64,000 nt of DNA from Pseudomonas sp. LFM046 (GTDB lineage: Bacteria; Pseudomonadota; Gammaproteobacteria; Pseudomonadales; Pseudomonadaceae). Both the position numbers and the translations under genes were made by a program. The DNA lies in NCBI RefSeq assembly GCF_000949385.2, contig NZ_JYKO02000001.1:4705840-4769839 (forward strand), in the 5' to 3' direction. Under the pieces are notes generated by a model that was not told where the DNA came from, ran no database searches, and was given only the letters and a program-made list of their open reading frames with translations. Below, one piece after another: positions 61,723 through 64,000 of this stretch (position 1 is its first letter; the number at the start of each line of letters is the position of its first letter).

Positions 61723-62859
61723 ATGTTGCTCCGCCGCATGCTCATCATGCTGGGCGCGGTTGCCGTCGTGGTGCTCGCCCTGGCCACCTACAAAGGCTTG
61801 CAGGTCCAGCAGTTCTCTGCGCCCCAGCCTCCCATCAGTGTCTCGGCCGTCAGGTCGGTCGAAGTCCCCTGGCAAAGCCGCCTGCCGGCCATCGGCTCGC
61901 TGAAGGCCTTCCAGGGCGTCGATCTCACCGTCGAAGCCAGCGGCACCGTCGAGGACGTGCTGTTTCTCTCCGGCGAGAAGGTCAAGCAGGGCCAGCCGCT
62001 GATCCAGATGGACAGCGATGTGGAGAGCGCCAGCCTGGCCACCGCCGAGGCCGAACTGGCCCTGGCCCAGGTGGAATTCCAGCGCGGCCGCAGCCTGGTG
62101 ATCCGGCAGAGCATCTCCAAGAGCGAGTTCGACCGCCTGTCCTCCGAACTCCAGGCCGCCACCGGCAAGGTCGCCCAGCTGAGAGCGCTGCTGGCCAAGA
62201 AGCGCATCGCCGCCCCCTTCTCCGGCACCATCGGTATCCGTCAGGTGGACGTGGGTGACTTCCTCTCCTCCGGCACCACCATCGCCACCCTGCAGGACCT
62301 GAATACCCTGTTCGTCGACTTCTTCCTGCCGGAACAGTCCGCACCGCTGCTGGCCGTCGGCCAGAAGGTGCGAGTCAGTGTGGCCGCCTTCCCGGGCGAA
62401 TACTTCGAGGGCGATATCGCCGCCCTGAACCCCAAGGTGGAGGAAACCACCCGCAACCTGCAGGTCCGCGCCGTGCTGCCGAACCCCGATGGCAAGCTGC
62501 TGCCGGGCATGTTCGCCAACCTCGAAGTGCTGCTGCCGGGTGACCAGGAGCGCGTAGTGGTGCCGGAAAGCGCCATCACCTACACCCTCTACGGCAACTC
62601 GGTGTACGTGATCAGCGAGTGGAAGGACGCCGAAGGCCAGCCCTCGAAGAACGAGGACGGCAAGCCGCGACTGGTGGTGGAGCGCCGCTTCGTCGAGACC
62701 GGCGAACGCCGCGACGGCCAGGTGGTGGTGCTCAAGGGCCTGCAGGCCAACGAGCAGGTGGTGACGTCCGGCCAGCTCAAGCTGGATAACGGCTCCCATG
62801 TCGCCATCGTCCCGGACCAGACGATGAACAAGACGGACAACCAGGCCCGCCTTCAGTAA
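61723..62859 (+). CDS. RND efflux periplasmic adaptor protein (MexV-like)
   Basis: 378 aa membrane fusion protein. A signal or anchor (about 5-22), then lipoyl and hairpin segments (SGTVEDVLFLSGEKVKQGQPLIQMDSDVE in parts, RIAAPFSGTIGIRQVDVGDFLSSGT) and a beta-barrel part. Links the inner membrane pump to an outer channel. ATG 61723 has an AAGGA site; the upstream frame is not used. The MexVW name is from the locus order, not from specificity. Confidence 0.92.
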   Translation: MLLRRMLIMLGAVAVVVLALATYKGLQVQQFSAPQPPISVSAVRSVEVPWQSRLPAIGSLKAFQGVDLTVEASGTVEDVLFLSGEKVKQGQPLIQMDSDVESASLATAEAELALAQVEFQRGRSLVIRQSISKSEFDRLSSELQAATGKVAQLRALLAKKRIAAPFSGTIGIRQVDVGDFLSSGTTIATLQDLNTLFVDFFLPEQSAPLLAVGQKVRVSVAAFPGEYFEGDIAALNPKVEETTRNLQVRAVLPNPDGKLLPGMFANLEVLLPGDQERVVVPESAITYTLYGNSVYVISEWKDAEGQPSKNEDGKPRLVVERRFVETGERRDGQVVVLKGLQANEQVVTSGQLKLDNGSHVAIVPDQTMNKTDNQARLQ

Positions 62860-62885
62860 CACGCGCTGGAGCGAAGGAACGGAAC

Positions 62886-64000
62886 ATGGCTTTTACAGAT
62901 CCTTTCATCCGTCGCCCGGTACTGGCGACCGTGGTCAGCCTGCTGATCGTGCTGCTGGGCATGCAGGCCTTCAGCAAGCTGGTGATCCGCCAGTACCCGC
63001 AGATGGAAAACGCCCTGATCACGGTGACCACCGCCTACCCGGGCGCTAACGCCGAGACCATCCAGGGCTACATCACCCAGCCGCTGCAGCAGAGCCTGGC
63101 GAGCGCCGAAGGCATCGACTATATGACGTCGTCGAGCCAGCAGAACATGTCGGTGATCCAGATCTACGCGCGCATCGGCGCCAACTCCGACCGCCTCTTC
63201 ACCGAGCTGCTGGCCAAGGCCAACGAGGTGAAGAACCAGCTGCCCCAGGACGCCGAAGACCCGGTGCTGTCCAAGGAAGCGGCGGACTCCACGGCGCTGA
63301 TGTACATCAGCTTCTACAGCGATGTGCTGTCCAACCCGCAGATCACCGACTACCTGTCACGGGTGATCCAGCCCAAGCTCGCCACCCTGCCCGGCATGGC
63401 GGAAGCGGAAATCCTCGGCAACCAGGTCTTCGCCATGCGCCTGTGGATGGACCCTGTGCGGATGGCGGCCTACGGGATCACCGCCAACGACCTGAGCGAA
63501 GCGGTGCGCAAGTACAACTTCCTCTCCGCCGCCGGTCAGGTGAAGGGCCAGTACGTGGTGACCAGCATCAACGCCACCACCGACCTCAAGTCCCCCGAGG
63601 CCTTCGGCGCGATTCCGGTGAAGACCGTGGGCGACAGCCGCGTGCTGGTGCGTGATATCGCGCGGGTGGAAATGGGCGCGGAGAACTACGACTCCATCAG
63701 CTCCTTCGACGGCATTCCCTCCGTCTACATCGGCATCAAGGGTACCCCCAGCGCCAACCCGCTGGACGTGATCAAGCACGTGCGCGCCATCATGCCGGAG
63801 CTGGAATCCCAGCTGCCGCCGAACCTCAAGGTATCCATCGCCTACGACGCCACTCGTTTCATCCAGGCCTCCATCGACGAAGTGGTGAAGACCCTGGGCG
63901 AGGCGGTGCTGATCGTCATCGTAGTGGTGTTCCTGTTCCTCGGCGCCTTCCGCTCGGTGCTGATCCCGGTGATCACCATCCCGCTGTCGATGATCGGCGT
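62886..64000 (+). CDS. RND efflux pump inner membrane transporter, C-terminus outside window
   Basis: The first 371 codons of an RND multidrug transporter. MAFTDPFIRRPVLATVVSLLIVLLGMQAF is the first span; the periplasmic porter domain follows (QYPQMENALITVTTAYPGANAETI, FAMRLWMDPVRMAAYGIT). The second span begins at TLGEAVLIVIVVVFLFLGAFRSVLIPVITIPLSMIGV at the window end. GAAGGAACGG site. Twenty-six bases after the adaptor. MexW-like from position. Confidence 0.93.
   Translation, partial: MAFTDPFIRRPVLATVVSLLIVLLGMQAFSKLVIRQYPQMENALITVTTAYPGANAETIQGYITQPLQQSLASAEGIDYMTSSSQQNMSVIQIYARIGANSDRLFTELLAKANEVKNQLPQDAEDPVLSKEAADSTALMYISFYSDVLSNPQITDYLSRVIQPKLATLPGMAEAEILGNQVFAMRLWMDPVRMAAYGITANDLSEAVRKYNFLSAAGQVKGQYVVTSINATTDLKSPEAFGAIPVKTVGDSRVLVRDIARVEMGAENYDSISSFDGIPSVYIGIKGTPSANPLDVIKHVRAIMPELESQLPPNLKVSIAYDATRFIQASIDEVVKTLGEAVLIVIVVVFLFLGAFRSVLIPVITIPLSMIG

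Noticed and set aside
1-64000. tRNA genes, CRISPR arrays, prophage genes or insertion sequences
   Set aside because: None seen on either strand; repeats are short intergenic palindromes, and XerD is the housekeeping recombinase.

Overview
The window is high-GC chromosomal DNA with Pseudomonas gene content throughout: XerD/DsbC/homoserine dehydrogenase, the rpsP-rimM-trmD-rplS operon, the Pseudomonas-type SodB-BifA pair, OlsBA, an OprD-family porin and an insulin-cleaving imelysin. Local gene orders resemble, from memory, two separate parts of the P. aeruginosa map (hom to the NUDIX/L,D-transpeptidase genes, and pykA to a MexVW-like pump). This suggests a Pseudomonas species related to but distinct from P. 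aeruginosa. No rRNA, tRNA, CRISPR array, prophage or insertion sequence was seen.

Region by region. 1-2.8 kb: hom (partial), dsbC and xerD on the minus strand. 2.8-3.9 kb: a 56-codon reading frame broken at a G5 run, then a membrane protein carrying a tandem MshEN cyclic-di-GMP-binding motif. 3.9-7.9 kb: thioesterase, rplS, trmD, rimM, rpsP and ffh. 8-16.7 kb: small housekeeping genes (CcsA-like and CBS proteins, SGNH hydrolase, purT, DUF1289, gamma carbonic anhydrase, two NUDIX enzymes, L,D-transpeptidase, PilZ, DUF4124, two TPR lipoproteins). 16.8-23.1 kb: pykA, enoyl-CoA hydratase, a 2Fe-2S reductase overlapping a SadC-like diguanylate cyclase, and class I fumarase. 23.2-28.5 kb: a nitrilase/GNAT pair with a divergent NTF2-like gene, DJ-1/PfpI, a DUF2846 lipoprotein, and a YceI/phospholipase-D pair. 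28.8-31.4 kb: an ArsR-MFS-XenB cluster with a palindromic operator. 31.5-38.2 kb: acpH, universal stress protein, olsBA, an acyl-CoA-dehydrogenase-like protein, an ODP-like diiron protein, and a serine hydrolase with a small Cys-containing exported partner. 38.4-43.5 kb: a catabolic cluster of M20 amidohydrolase, MHS-type transporter, amidase remnant, IclR regulator and OprD porin. 43.6-50.1 kb: coiled-coil membrane protein, two oxidoreductases, argP/ACT-domain protein/exporter, sodB. 50.4-64 kb: bifA, lemA with a GIDE/EF-hand protein, a four-gene iron-linked operon (imelysin, DUF1111 dihaem protein, second imelysin, DUF1513) behind a Fur-box-like sequence, a chemoreceptor, and an RND efflux pair cut by the window end.

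Several genes form functional groups. Four cyclic-di-GMP proteins (MshEN, PilZ, SadC-like, BifA) lie within 50 kb. The iron operon and sodB both fit iron-responsive physiology. OlsB and OlsA make ornithine lipids. The M20/MHS/IclR/OprD genes look like an outer-membrane-to-cytoplasm uptake and hydrolysis route for an N-acyl amino acid or similar amide. Intergenic palindromes of at least three families are scattered between convergent genes. The least explained item is the MshEN membrane protein at 3157-3837 and the broken small gene just before it.
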